Assembly (NCBI RefSeq): GCF_031157255.1
Contig: NZ_JAVIFX010000009.1
Location: forward strand, 124,001-188,000
Direction: 5' to 3'
Origin: Bradyrhizobium sp. LHD-71
GTDB taxonomy: Bacteria; Pseudomonadota; Alphaproteobacteria; Rhizobiales; Xanthobacteraceae
Length of the DNA stretch: 64,000 nucleotides
Below are positions 9,421 to 18,653 of this stretch, piece after piece; the stretch's first letter is position 1; each line of letters starts with the position of its first letter. Position numbers and translations under genes: made by a program. The notes beneath the pieces were generated by a model. It made no database searches, was not told where the DNA came from, and saw nothing but the letters and a program-made list of their open reading frames with translations.

Positions 9421-10173
9421 ATGGTTCCCCGTCTGGAATCCTTGAAAGTCAAGCTTTTCACCGACGGCGCCGACAAGGCGCAGATCGTCGCCATGGCCCG
9501 CAACGCCTGGATTTCCGGTTTCACGACCAATCCGTCGCTGTTGAAAAAGGCCGGCGTGACGGATTACGTGGCCTATGCACGGGAACTGGTCGCCGCGGTT
9601 CCCGACCGGCACATCTCGTTCGAAGTGATTTCCGACGACATCCCGGAGATGGTCGCGCAAGCACGCCTGATCTCGTCCTGGGGCAAGAACGTCTACGCCA
9701 AGATCCCGGTGTCGACGACGCGCGGCGAGCCGATGTTCGACGCGGTGCGGACGCTGTCGCGGGACGGCATCAAGATCAACATGACGGCGATCTTCACGTC
9801 CGAACAGGTGGCGGAGGCGGTCACCGCGCTGGAGGGCGGCGCGCCCGCCTGCGTCTCCGTCTTTGCTGGTCGCCTCGGTGATGTCGGCATCGACTATCGG
9901 CCGATCGTCGCCGATGCGGTTGCACGTGCCCGCGCGACGCAAAATGTCGAAATCATCTGGGCCTCTACACGTGAAGTGTTCAACGTGGTCGAAGCCCATG
10001 ACATGGGATGCCACATCATCACCGCCCCGGCGGATGTCCTGAACAAGCTGCCCGGTCTCGGCACCCAGACCGGCGCAGAGCTGGCCCTCGGCGCGGTCAA
10101 GGCGTTCCGCGACGACGCGCTCGCGGCGGGAATCACGCTGCCGCCGTCGGACAAGCTGCACGCGGCTGAGTGA
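9421..10173 (+). CDS. Transaldolase (small, FSA/TalC-like)
   Basis: Class I aldolase-family protein of about 250 residues that transfers dihydroxyacetone units among sugar phosphates. The Schiff-base lysine is Lys94 in VYAKIPVS, and FTTNPSLLKKAG near residue 34 is the usual transaldolase signature. A GGAG nine bases upstream supports ATG 9421; an alternative ATG at 9400 adds seven residues. It follows the flippase gene divergently and sits among polysaccharide genes. Whether it is a true transaldolase or a fructose-6-phosphate aldolase cannot be decided from motifs. Confidence 0.85.
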   Translation: MVPRLESLKVKLFTDGADKAQIVAMARNAWISGFTTNPSLLKKAGVTDYVAYARELVAAVPDRHISFEVISDDIPEMVAQARLISSWGKNVYAKIPVSTTRGEPMFDAVRTLSRDGIKINMTAIFTSEQVAEAVTALEGGAPACVSVFAGRLGDVGIDYRPIVADAVARARATQNVEIIWASTREVFNVVEAHDMGCHIITAPADVLNKLPGLGTQTGAELALGAVKAFRDDALAAGITLPPSDKLHAAE

Positions 10174-10228
10174 GTCGCGCGTCATCTGCCTCGATGTAAT
10201 TGTCTGAATCAAAAGGTGTTTGGACGGG

Positions 10229-10253
10229 CACCGGTCGCAATTAGCGGCCGGTG
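10229..10253. other. Stem-loop downstream of the transaldolase gene
   Basis: Ten-base-pair stem with one G-T pair (CACCGGTCGC / GCGGCCGGTG) around an AATTA loop. No T-run follows on either strand, so it is not a canonical intrinsic terminator. It may protect the mRNA 3' end. Confidence 0.5.
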
Positions 10254-10295
10254 GGCTGGCGTGCTAAACGGTACAGAGTCGGTTGTGAGGTGCGC

Positions 10296-10377
10296 CTTTC
10301 AGCCCGGCTTGGGGTTTCAGCCCGACTTGGAGTTCAGGTCTTGAGTTCAAGTCTTGAGGTTCAAGTCTTGGGGTTCG
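10296..10377. repeat. Degenerate short tandem repeat
   Basis: Five or six imperfect units of about 13-17 bases of the form TTCAAGTCTTGAGG run head to tail just before the oxidoreductase gene. Early units read TTCAGCCCGGCTTGGGG and later ones TTCAAGTCTTGAGG, so the array drifts along its length. It ends within 20 bases of the next start codon. No function is evident. Confidence 0.65.
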
Positions 10378-10393
10378 GCTGCAGGGACAGCGG

Positions 10394-11407
10394 ATGGCGT
10401 TGGCGGGTAAGACTTCGGTTGGGATCGGCAAGAACTTGCGCGTCGGTGTGATCGGCGCGGGCGTGATGGGCAGCAACCATGCCCGGGTGTTCGGCGGATT
10501 GTCGGATGTCACGCTGGTCGGCATCGCCGATCCACTCGACGCCCATCGCAGTCGCGCCACTGATCTGATCGGCTGCCGGACCTTCGCAACTTTCGAGGAT
10601 CTCTTGCGCGAAGGCGTCGATGCGGTGACCATCGCTGCGCCGACTCACCTGCACCACGAGATTGCGCTCGCCTGCATCGCGCAGAAGGTTCATGTCATGG
10701 TCGAGAAGCCGATCGCCTCGACCGTTGAAGAGGGGCACGAGATCGTCGCGGCCGCGCGAAGAGCCAATGTCACTTTGATGGTCGGCCATGTCGAACGCTT
10801 CAATCCGGCGGTCGAGACGGTCAAGCAGGCGATCAAGGGCGAGGAAATTCTCTCGATCGCGATCACCCGCGTCGGACCGTTCCCACCGCGGATGTCGAAC
10901 GTCGGCGTGGTGATCGATCTCGCCGTGCACGACATCGACCTGATCCGCTGGTTCACCGAATCCGAGATCGTCGAGGTGCAGCCGCAGCTTTCCAGCGCGG
11001 TCGCCGAACGCGAGGACATCGCCCTGCTGCAATTCCGCACTGCCTCGGGTGTACTCGCGCATATCAACACCAACTGGCTGACGCCGTTCAAGGCTCGTAA
11101 CGTCACTGTTGCGACGCGCGGCAAGTACGTGATGGGCGATCTGCTGACGCGGCAGGTCACCGAGTGTTTCGGTTTTCAGCCTGACGGTAGCTACTCCATG
11201 CGGCATTTGTCGGTCGGCTATGAGGAGCCGCTGCGCAGTGAGCTGGCTGCATTTGTCGGCGCGGTCCGTTCCGGCGCCAGCCCCGCCGTTACTGGTGACG
11301 AGGGCGTGGCGAGCCTTGAGATTGCAATCCAATGCCTGGAGTCCTCGTCATCGAAGCGCGACAAGCCGAATCTGCAGGTCGAGCCGCGACGCGCGGCAAT
11401 TGCATAG
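10394..11407 (+). CDS. Gfo/Idh/MocA-family oxidoreductase, GnnA-like
   Basis: NAD(P)-dependent sugar dehydrogenase of 337 residues. The Rossmann motif GAGVMG is at 21-26, the EKPIA motif carries Lys105, and VVIDLAVHDIDLIRW near residue 173 carries the family's Asp and His. The sequence resembles UDP-GlcNAc 3-dehydrogenase (GnnA), which with the transaminase GnnB makes 2,3-diaminoglucose for lipid A. Lipid A with that sugar is known in Bradyrhizobium and Rhodopseudomonas. No gnnB is present here, so the exact substrate is inferred. It lies between LPS genes and murJ. Confidence 0.75.
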   Translation: MALAGKTSVGIGKNLRVGVIGAGVMGSNHARVFGGLSDVTLVGIADPLDAHRSRATDLIGCRTFATFEDLLREGVDAVTIAAPTHLHHEIALACIAQKVHVMVEKPIASTVEEGHEIVAAARRANVTLMVGHVERFNPAVETVKQAIKGEEILSIAITRVGPFPPRMSNVGVVIDLAVHDIDLIRWFTESEIVEVQPQLSSAVAEREDIALLQFRTASGVLAHINTNWLTPFKARNVTVATRGKYVMGDLLTRQVTECFGFQPDGSYSMRHLSVGYEEPLRSELAAFVGAVRSGASPAVTGDEGVASLEIAIQCLESSSSKRDKPNLQVEPRRAAIA

Positions 11408-11489
11408 CCGGCGCATCTTGCTGTGCGCATCGCGCGTGCGGCATATCTTGACCGTTTTGCGCTTTGCGGCGTTCCTGTAGAACCAGCCG

Positions 11490-13019
11490 ATGTTCCGCGG
11501 CATTTTCACCTTCGGCGGCTTCACGCTCCTGTCGCGCATCGCGGGGTTCGCGCGCGACATCGTGATGGCGGCGATTCTCGGCGCGGGGCCGCTGGCGGAT
11601 GCCTTCGTCGTCGCACAGCGGCTGCCCAATCATTTCAGGGCGATCTTCGCCGAGGGCGCGTTCAATGCGGCGTTTGTGCCGGCCTACGCGCACTTGCGCG
11701 GCGGGGCAGGCGAGGCGGGCGCAAAGCGATTTGCAGACCGCATCTTCACCATGCTGCTGATTGTCCAGGCGCTGTTGCTCGTGCTGGCACTTGTTTTCAT
11801 GCCGCAACTGATCACCCTGCTGGCGCCAGGATTCTCCGATGATCCAGAGCGGCGGTCGCTCGCCATCGAACTGACGCGGATCACATTTCCGTATCTGCTG
11901 CTCATCACTGTGGTCACCCTCTACGGCGCGATCCTCAACGTGATGAACCGGTATGCGACCGCTGCGGCAGCGCCGATCCTGCTCAACCTGTCGATCATGG
12001 TGGCGCTGGCGCTGGCTGCATTCTTCCCGACTGCAGGACACGCGGCGGCGTGGGGCGTGCTGGTCGCAGGCGTGCTTGAGGTGTTGTTGCTGGCAGTCGA
12101 CGTCGGCCGGCAAGGTGCGCTTCCGCGACTGACCTGGCCGCAGTTCGACGCGGATGTCCGCAGCTTCTTTCGCTCGCTGGCCCCCGCGACGATCGGCTCC
12201 ATGGGGCCGCAGATTGCGGCCTTTGCAGACACGATCATTGGTTCGTTTCTGGCGACCGGCGCGCTTGCGGCGCTCTATTACGCGGATCGTCTCAACCAGC
12301 TGCCGATCGGCGTCATCGGCGTCGCCGCGGGCACGGTGCTGCTGCCGGCGATGTCGAAACTGCTCGCGGCCGGAGATGAGCAGGGCGCGGCAAACGCGCA
12401 GCGGCGGGTGTTTAACCTGACGCTGCTGCTGACGATGCCGTTCCTGGTCGCATTCCTCGTGGTGCCCGATACCATCATGCGTGCGCTGTTTGTGCGCGGA
12501 GCGTTCTCGCCAGCGGACGCAGCCAACGCTGCATCGACCCTTGCGGCCTACGCGGTCGGCCTGCTGCCGTTCGTGCTGCTCCGCAGCGCGGTCGCGTCGT
12601 TCCTTGCCCGGAAGGATACGGCCACGCCGGCGAAGGCCGCGTTGATCGGTGTCGGCGTCAATATTGCTGCAAAGGTGGCCCTGGTCGGTACGCTCGCGCA
12701 GGCGGGGCTGGCGCTTGCGACGGCTATCGGCGCATGGGTCAATCTGCTGATTGTGCTTTGGCTGGCGGCTCGCGCCAAGTACCTGACGTTCGACCGCTCC
12801 ATGCAGCTTGTGATCCTGAAGTTCGCCGTCGCGGCACTGCTGCTGACGGCCGCACTGTGGGCCACCGCGAGGTTTGGTGCGCCACAGCTTTTGTCGAACG
12901 TTTCTGCTGGGCGGGAGGAGCTCACGCTTGCCCTGCTGGTCATCGTTGGTGCCGTCACCTACGTCGTGGCCATTATCGCCTTATTTGGCCGCCGCTGGAT
13001 GACCTTGCTTATTCGTTAG
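11490..13019 (+). CDS. murJ: Lipid II flippase MurJ
   Basis: MOP-superfamily membrane protein of 509 residues with about 14 transmembrane segments, flipping lipid II to the periplasm for peptidoglycan synthesis. The N-terminus (FTLLSRIAGFARDIVMAAIL) and the loop GAGPLADAFVVAQRLPNHFRA are strongly conserved in MurJ/MviN. The segment EGAFNAAFVPAY holds further conserved positions. Length is normal and there is no sign of damage. It is an essential cell-wall gene, probably with its own promoter in the 82-base gap upstream. Confidence 0.95.
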   Translation: MFRGIFTFGGFTLLSRIAGFARDIVMAAILGAGPLADAFVVAQRLPNHFRAIFAEGAFNAAFVPAYAHLRGGAGEAGAKRFADRIFTMLLIVQALLLVLALVFMPQLITLLAPGFSDDPERRSLAIELTRITFPYLLLITVVTLYGAILNVMNRYATAAAAPILLNLSIMVALALAAFFPTAGHAAAWGVLVAGVLEVLLLAVDVGRQGALPRLTWPQFDADVRSFFRSLAPATIGSMGPQIAAFADTIIGSFLATGALAALYYADRLNQLPIGVIGVAAGTVLLPAMSKLLAAGDEQGAANAQRRVFNLTLLLTMPFLVAFLVVPDTIMRALFVRGAFSPADAANAASTLAAYAVGLLPFVLLRSAVASFLARKDTATPAKAALIGVGVNIAAKVALVGTLAQAGLALATAIGAWVNLLIVLWLAARAKYLTFDRSMQLVILKFAVAALLLTAALWATARFGAPQLLSNVSAGREELTLALLVIVGAVTYVVAIIALFGRRWMTLLIR

Positions 13020-13120
13020 TCGAGTGTTGATCTTCGCTTTTGCCCAGTTTGCTCCGCCCCGAAATCGACCTACATTAGAGCGATCCTAAACGGGCCCTCC
13101 AGATTGCAAGCGGACACAAG

Positions 13121-15421
13121 ATGACAATCAAATTCGGCGTCGGGCAAAGCGTTGTCCGTAAAGAGGACGACAGCCTCATTCGCGGCAGGGGCCGCTACAC
13201 CAGCGATCACGCCCCCGAGAAGCTTCTGCATGCGGTGATCGTGCGCTCGCCGCACGCGCACGCCAAATTCAAGATTGATGCGTCGGCGGCCAAGGCAATG
13301 CCTGGCATCGCCGCCGTGCTGACGGCGGAGGACGTGGCGGAGCTCGGTCTTCTGCCGTGCCTTTTCAACTTTCCCGACGCTCCGTTCAAGGTGCCGGACT
13401 ATCCGATCCTCGCGAAGGATGAGGCCCGCCACGTCGGCGACGCGGTCGCGTTTGTTGTCGCCGACAGCGTTGAGCAGGCGCGTGATGCGGCCGAGGCGCT
13501 CGATATCGACTGGCAGACTTTGCCGTCTGTCACCGGCGTCAGCGCTGCCGCAAAGGACGGCGCTCCCGTCATCTGGGAGGACTTTCCCGCTAACGTGCTC
13601 TACGACAAACCGATCGGCGACAAGGCGAAGGTCGATGCGATCTTCGCCAACGCGCACGCCGTCGCCGAAGTCAGTATTGTCAATCAGCGGCTGGTGACGA
13701 ACTACATGGAGACGCGTGGCGTCGTTGCCGAATACGACGCCAAGCGCGACCATCTCACCGTCACGCTCGGCAGCCAGGGCAGCCACCGCCAGCGCGATCT
13801 CCTCTGCCAGATCCTCGGTCTGCCGCCGGAAAAGGTTCGCGTCATTACCCCGGACGTCGGGGGAGGCTTCGGCACCAAGATCTTTCCGTATCGCGAATAC
13901 TTCCTTGCCGCCTTCGCCGCGCGGAAGCTGAAGAAGAACGTGAAGTGGGTCGCCGATCGCGCCGATCACTTCCTGGGCGACAGCCACGGCCGCGACAACG
14001 TCACCCACGCACGCATGGCGCTCGATGCCGAGGGGAAGTTTTTGGCGATGGACGTCGACATGCTCGCGGACATGGGCGCCTATCTGTCGATGTTCGGGCC
14101 GTACATCCCCTACGGTGGAGCGGGCATGCTGCCGGGCCTTTATGAGATCCCGGCGTTCCATTGTCGCGTGCGTGCGATTTTCACCAACAGCGTGCCCGTC
14201 GATGCCTATCGCGGCGCGGGCCGGCCGGAAGCGGCCTATGTGATCGAGCGGCTCGTGGATGCATGCGCTCGCAAGCTGGACATGGCCCCCGACGCAGTGC
14301 GCAAGAAGAACTTCATCCCGTCAAAGGCGATGCCGTACACGACGCCGACCGGCAAGGTTTACGACTCGGGCGAGTTCGTCGTGCATCTGAAGCTCGCGCA
14401 GGACAGGATCGATTGGAAGGGATTTCCGAAACGCGCAAAGGAGGCGAAGAAGAAGGGTTTCATCCGCGGTATCGGCATGGCTTCCTATGTCGAAATCTGC
14501 GGCGTCGTTGGACCGGAAACTGCGGTCGTCAAGCTCGGCGAGGACGGCAACGTCACCGTGTTGATCGGTTCGCAATCGACCGGGCAGGGACACCAGACAG
14601 CGTACGCCCAGCTTGTCGCGCAGCAGTTCGGCGTGCCGCCCGAGCGCGTCAACGTCATCCAGGGCGATACGGACTTGATCGCCACGGGCGCAGGCACCGG
14701 CGGCTCGAGCTCTATCCCGATCGGCGGCGTGTCGGTCGAGCGCGCTACCAAGAAACTCGGCGAAAATCTGAAGGAGCTTGCCGCGGCAGCGCTTGAGGCA
14801 AGTTCCGCGGACATCGAAATCAGCGACGGGCGCCTGCAAATTGCCGGCACGGATCGCACGATTTCCTTCGCTGACGTGGCGAAGCGCGCGAATGGCGACG
14901 CGGAAAAGCTCTCCGCAAGCGAGAGCTTCGGTTCGGCGGCCGGGACTTACCCGAACGGCACGCACATCGCCGAGGTCGAGATCGATCCGGCCACCGGCGC
15001 GACGCGCATCGTCGACTATGTGATCGTCGACGATTTCGGTGTAACGCTCAATCCGTTGCTGCTCGCCGGTCAGATTCATGGCGGTGCCGCGCAGGGCATC
15101 GGCCAGGCGCTGATGGAGCAGGCGGTCTATGATCCGAACGACGGACAGCTCGTCACCGGCACGTTGATGGACTACGCGCTGCCGCGTGCGGACGACACGC
15201 CATCCTTCGCATTCGAGACGCACAACGTCCCGTGCACGACAAATCCGTTGGGGGTGAAGGGCGCGGGTGAGGCAGGCACCATCGGCGCGTGCCCGGCGGT
15301 GATGAACGCCGTGATCGATGCGCTGTGGCGGGAATATCGCATCGACTCGGTCGACATGCCGGCGACCCCGGAGCGGGTCTGGGTTGCGATTCGCGAGCAT
15401 GAGCGCCGGCACCGGCTGTGA
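13121..15421 (+). CDS. CoxL-like molybdopterin-binding large subunit (form II, xanthine dehydrogenase family)
   Basis: Large subunit of a molybdenum hydroxylase, 766 residues. The active-site loop AYRGAGR lies at 362-368; this is the form-II signature, whereas true aerobic CO dehydrogenase has AYRCSFR. The catalytic glutamate is Glu717 in GAGEAGTIG, and GGGFGTK near residue 247 and STGQGHQT near 487 bind the cofactor. Substrates of form-II enzymes are mostly unknown (aldehydes, N-heterocycles). Normally a FAD subunit and a 2Fe-2S subunit are encoded next door; neither is here. Two cytochrome c genes follow instead and may take the electrons. Confidence 0.9.
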   Translation: MTIKFGVGQSVVRKEDDSLIRGRGRYTSDHAPEKLLHAVIVRSPHAHAKFKIDASAAKAMPGIAAVLTAEDVAELGLLPCLFNFPDAPFKVPDYPILAKDEARHVGDAVAFVVADSVEQARDAAEALDIDWQTLPSVTGVSAAAKDGAPVIWEDFPANVLYDKPIGDKAKVDAIFANAHAVAEVSIVNQRLVTNYMETRGVVAEYDAKRDHLTVTLGSQGSHRQRDLLCQILGLPPEKVRVITPDVGGGFGTKIFPYREYFLAAFAARKLKKNVKWVADRADHFLGDSHGRDNVTHARMALDAEGKFLAMDVDMLADMGAYLSMFGPYIPYGGAGMLPGLYEIPAFHCRVRAIFTNSVPVDAYRGAGRPEAAYVIERLVDACARKLDMAPDAVRKKNFIPSKAMPYTTPTGKVYDSGEFVVHLKLAQDRIDWKGFPKRAKEAKKKGFIRGIGMASYVEICGVVGPETAVVKLGEDGNVTVLIGSQSTGQGHQTAYAQLVAQQFGVPPERVNVIQGDTDLIATGAGTGGSSSIPIGGVSVERATKKLGENLKELAAAALEASSADIEISDGRLQIAGTDRTISFADVAKRANGDAEKLSASESFGSAAGTYPNGTHIAEVEIDPATGATRIVDYVIVDDFGVTLNPLLLAGQIHGGAAQGIGQALMEQAVYDPNDGQLVTGTLMDYALPRADDTPSFAFETHNVPCTTNPLGVKGAGEAGTIGACPAVMNAVIDALWREYRIDSVDMPATPERVWVAIREHERRHRL

Positions 15422-15558
15422 GGGGCGAATACCGGGATCGTGAATTTAGAATTGGAATAAAGTTCGCTAGCTGGTGTTGGCGGAGTGCCGACACCGGACG
15501 GCGAGGGGTCGTGCCGGGTTTGCGTGCGGGGTGAGCCGCGAAAACGGAGGGAATATTG

Positions 15559-15990
15559 ATGATTCGAGTCCTGATTGCCGTCGCCGCTGTGGCGTTCGGT
15601 GCGTCGACAGTGATTGCCCAGCAGGATGCAATCGCCGCCCGAAAGGCGCTGATGAAGGCCACTGGAGGTCAAACGGCGATCGCGTCGAAGATGGTCAAGG
15701 GCGAAGAGCCGTTCGATCTGACAAAGGCGAAGGGGGTTTTTGCGAGCTATCAGGACACTGCGGCAAAGGCACCCGCCTTGTTCCCGCCGGATTCGAAGGA
15801 AGGTGACACGGCCGCGCACGCGCGAATCTGGGAGGCCAAGGCGGATTTCGACGCAAGGTTTGCGAAGATGGGAGCGGACGCGAAAGCTGCGGAAGCCAAG
15901 GTCACGGATCTGGACAGCTTCAAGGCGGCGTTCAACGACGTGGCAAAGAATTGCGGCGGCTGCCACAACGACTATCGGGTCAAGAGATAG
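15559..15990 (+). CDS. Class II cytochrome c (cytochrome c' type)
   Basis: Secreted haem protein of 143 residues. A signal peptide (hydrophobic stretch 3-18, cut after VIAQ) leads to a helical domain. The single haem site CGGCH is at 132-136, right at the C-terminus, as in the four-helix cytochrome c' / c556 family. GGAGGG seven bases before ATG 15559 decides the start over the TTG at 15556. It follows the CoxL-like gene after 137 bases and is closed by a good terminator. It acts in the periplasm as an electron carrier or gas-binding protein. Confidence 0.9.
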   Translation: MIRVLIAVAAVAFGASTVIAQQDAIAARKALMKATGGQTAIASKMVKGEEPFDLTKAKGVFASYQDTAAKAPALFPPDSKEGDTAAHARIWEAKADFDARFAKMGADAKAAEAKVTDLDSFKAAFNDVAKNCGGCHNDYRVKR

Positions 15991-16008
15991 GCTCTCTGTT
16001 TTGAAATC

Positions 16009-16038
16009 GGCGGGATCGCGGTGCGGTCCCGCCTTTTT
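16009..16038 (+). terminator. Rho-independent terminator after the cytochrome c gene
   Basis: Seven-base-pair perfect stem GGCGGGA / TCCCGCC with an 11-base loop, followed immediately by TTTTT. It lies 19 bases after the cytochrome stop codon and is the clearest intrinsic terminator in the window. Confidence 0.85.
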
Positions 16039-16112
16039 GATTCGTCTCGAGCCGATTTGCTTTTCGTGCCACCAATTTTGACGATGGCTTGAACCTTGTG
16101 AGACGCAGGACG

Positions 16113-17027
16113 ATGCTCAAGAAATTTCTGGCGCTCGTGCTTGCGACCGCAGTCGCCGCAGTCGGCATCTACTGGGTCGTAACACAACCTACGACGGTCC
16201 CGGCCAGTACGCTGCCTGCCTATGCGCCCGATATCGCGAACGGCAAGACGATGTTCAACGCCGGTGGCTGCGCGTCCTGCCATGCGACCAGTAAAGATGA
16301 TCCCACCTTGCTTGGGGGCGGGATGGCACTGGCCTCGCCGTTCGGCACGTTCTACGTGCCGAACGTCTCACCCAATCCGGTGGACGGCATCGGCCGCTGG
16401 TCGGAAGCCGATTTCGTTACGGCGATGCTGAGGGGCACGTCGCCGTCAGCAACGCACTACTTTCCCGCGTTTCCTTACACGTCCTACGCGAAGATGAAGC
16501 TCGCAGATGTGCGTGATCTGTTCGCTTATCTCAAGACTTTGCCACAGGCAGCCGGCAAAGTGCGCGATCACGAACTGCGGTTTCCGTTCGACATCCGCCG
16601 GAACATCGGCGTCTGGAAGCTGCTCTTCTTTGATGACAGGCCGTTTACGGCCGACGCATCGAAATCAGAGCAGTGGAACCGCGGCGCGTATCTGGTGAAC
16701 GGGCCGGGCCATTGCGCCGAGTGCCATAGCCCGCGCAACGCGCTTGGCGGGATCATCGCCTCGCAACGCTTCGCCGGTGGACCGAACCCGGAAGGCGAGG
16801 GCTGGATCCCGAATATCACCGCGAAGGGCTTGTCGTCGTGGTCAGACAAGGACATTGCCTACTACCTTGAAACGGGACAGACGCCGGAGGGTGATTCGGC
16901 CGGCGGGTTGATGACGCGCGTGATCGCCAATATGGCGCAGCTCAGTGCTGACGATCGGATGGCGATCGCGGTCTATCTGAAATCCCTCCCGTCCATCGAA
17001 GGCCCGAAACGCCCTGGAAAATCCTGA
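16113..17027 (+). CDS. Dihaem cytochrome c
   Basis: Periplasmic or membrane-anchored protein of 304 residues with an N-terminal hydrophobic segment (4-23) and two class I cytochrome domains. The haem sites are CASCH at 53-57 and CAECH at 201-205. Such dihaem proteins serve as electron acceptors of alcohol, aldehyde or gluconate dehydrogenases and of form-II molybdenum hydroxylases. ATG 16113 starts a normal signal anchor; the TTG at 16089 is less likely. The terminator at 16009-16038 separates it from the preceding cytochrome, so it probably has its own promoter. Confidence 0.9.
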   Translation: MLKKFLALVLATAVAAVGIYWVVTQPTTVPASTLPAYAPDIANGKTMFNAGGCASCHATSKDDPTLLGGGMALASPFGTFYVPNVSPNPVDGIGRWSEADFVTAMLRGTSPSATHYFPAFPYTSYAKMKLADVRDLFAYLKTLPQAAGKVRDHELRFPFDIRRNIGVWKLLFFDDRPFTADASKSEQWNRGAYLVNGPGHCAECHSPRNALGGIIASQRFAGGPNPEGEGWIPNITAKGLSSWSDKDIAYYLETGQTPEGDSAGGLMTRVIANMAQLSADDRMAIAVYLKSLPSIEGPKRPGKS

Positions 17028-17166
17028 TCTTCAGGTTTTCGGCCCATCGAGCGCCGTGGCATTTGGTCCGCATGCGGGCATGCGTTTTGCGTGCTTTTCG
17101 CGGCCGCGTCAGCGTGTTTGTTAGGCACTCCCGATTTGCGCGAGAGTTCCGCGCACAGCGCGCGCG

Positions 17167-18111
17167 ATGATCCACTATTCCCAGAGAGATTTCGTCACTG
17201 CCGCCGTCATGAAGCTGAGTGCGGCGTTCCTGTTTGCAACCATGGCGGTGCAGGTGCGCTACCTCGGCGACCGCTTCCCGGTCGGCCAGGTGATCTTCTT
17301 TCGCGCGATTTTTGCGTTCGTCCCGATCCTGATCTTCTACGCTGCGCTTGGCGAGCTGTCACGCTGCTGGCAGACGAAGCGGTTCGGTGGGCACGTGCAG
17401 CGTGGCACACTCAGCATCGCCTCGGCCTTCTGCTATTTCGCGGCGCTGGCACGATTGCCGATCGTCGACGTGACGGCCATCTCGTTCGTGACCCCGCTGA
17501 TCGTGGTGGTGCTGGCGGCGATCTTCCTGAAGGAGGTCGTGCACATCTACCGCTGGTCGGCGGTGATCGTCGGCTTCTCCGGCGTGATCGTGATGCTGAT
17601 CCCCTATTTGGACGTGTCCAAGCACGCGGCGATGACGCCGGTGCTAGCGACCGGTCTCGCCCTGGCGATATGCAATGCGGTCTTTTCCGCGATCGCCGTG
17701 ATCCAGGTGCGCCGGCTCACGCGAACTGAAACGACGTCGTCTATCGTCATCTACTTCTCGCTGTTCATCGCCATCGGCGGGCTGGTAACGCTGCCGTTCG
17801 GCTGGATCGCGCCGAACGGAATCGAACTCGGATGCCTGATCGGCGCCGGTATCGCCGGCGGGGCAGCGCATATCATCTCGACCAGCAGCCACCATTACGC
17901 GCCGGCGTCCTTTCTGGTGTCGTTCGACTATTCGTCGATGATCTGGGGTTTTCTGCTCGGCTATCTGTTCTTCGGCGAAGTGCCCGCGACGCTTGTTGCT
18001 GTCGGTGCGGTCATCGTCGCAGGCGCCGGCCTGTTCGTCGTCTGGCGCGAGCGGCAGCTTGGTCTGAAGCGGCCGAAGGCGGAGCAGGAGATCGCCGCAC
18101 CCAGAGGATAA
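17167..18111 (+). CDS. DMT-superfamily (EamA) transporter
   Basis: Integral membrane protein of 314 residues with about ten transmembrane helices in two EamA repeats (about 10-145 and 160-295). These transporters usually export amino acids, metabolites or drugs. SYDYSSMIWGF-type sequence near the second repeat (FDYSSMIWGFLLGYLFFGE) is common in the family. The substrate cannot be read. It is convergent with the small RAM-domain gene, 12 bases apart. Confidence 0.88.
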   Translation: MIHYSQRDFVTAAVMKLSAAFLFATMAVQVRYLGDRFPVGQVIFFRAIFAFVPILIFYAALGELSRCWQTKRFGGHVQRGTLSIASAFCYFAALARLPIVDVTAISFVTPLIVVVLAAIFLKEVVHIYRWSAVIVGFSGVIVMLIPYLDVSKHAAMTPVLATGLALAICNAVFSAIAVIQVRRLTRTETTSSIVIYFSLFIAIGGLVTLPFGWIAPNGIELGCLIGAGIAGGAAHIISTSSHHYAPASFLVSFDYSSMIWGFLLGYLFFGEVPATLVAVGAVIVAGAGLFVVWRERQLGLKRPKAEQEIAAPRG

Positions 18112-18123
18112 TGCGGATCGGCC

Positions 18124-18360
18124 TCAAAACGCCTTGAAAGTGATGATCGTGTAGGTGTCCTTGATGCCGGGAATGACCTGCACCTTTTCGTTGACGAAGT
18201 GGCCGATATCGGTGCCGCTCTCCACGTAGAACTTCACCAGCAAATCGTAATTGCCTGCGGTGGAATAAATCTCCGAGGCGATCTCCGCACGTGCGAGTGC
18301 GTCGGCGACGTCATAGGCCCGCCCGAGCTCGCACTTGATCTGCACAAAGAAAGGTACCAT
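18124..18360 (-). CDS. Stand-alone Lrp/AsnC ligand-binding (RAM) domain protein
   Basis: Small protein of 78 residues with only the C-terminal ligand-binding domain of Lrp/AsnC regulators: MVPFFVQIKCELG at the start and GNYDLLVKFYV near residue 47. There is no helix-turn-helix. ATG 18360 is preceded by GGAGG at a good distance, so it is a natural small protein rather than a broken regulator. Such proteins can bind amino acids and pair with full-length Lrp paralogues. Its target is unknown. Confidence 0.85.
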   Translation of the reverse strand: MVPFFVQIKCELGRAYDVADALARAEIASEIYSTAGNYDLLVKFYVESGTDIGHFVNEKVQVIPGIKDTYTIITFKAF

Positions 18361-18429
18361 TGCCCAAGACCTCCGGAGACCATCGTGCTGCAATCCAGCA
18401 AAAACCGGCTAGTGCTCCGTTTCACCGCA

Positions 18430-18503
18430 CTAGTGCTTCGGTTCTAACGTTCGCATCACCTTGCGGCAACCTCGGCGAACGTTAGAACCAAGAGGGACAC
18501 TAG
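18430..18503. repeat. Hairpin repeat, copy 2
   Basis: The inner arms GGTTCTAACGTTCGC and GCGAACGTTAGAACC are a perfect 15-base-pair stem with a 20-base loop that includes TTGCGGCAACCTCG. An outer CTAGTG / CACTAG pair closes the element, with unequal internal bulges. An additional CTAGTGC lies just upstream at 18409. It aligns with copy 1 over about 110 bases. Confidence 0.85.
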
Positions 18504-18653
18504 CAAATTTATCAAGCTCGTGCCGCTTTTCGATTTGAAATTCCCTGGTGCGAGCTCGCTGCAGGTGGTGCAGGAGTTTCAAAGTGCCGGCACGAGGCTG
18601 GCAAGCTCACTTGCTGACGCCGGTCAGAGGCGCTAGATAAGTGATTGATCTCA

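Noticed and set aside
9208-10212. Minus-strand frame continuing the flippase-like gene upstream to a 665-codon ORF
   Set aside because: This part is antisense to the well-supported transaldolase gene and its translation is Arg/His/Asp-rich without family similarity; only 8215-9207 is real.
13121-15421. True aerobic CO dehydrogenase large subunit (CoxL form I)
   Set aside because: The active-site loop is AYRGAGR, lacking the cysteine of AYRCSFR required for CO oxidation.
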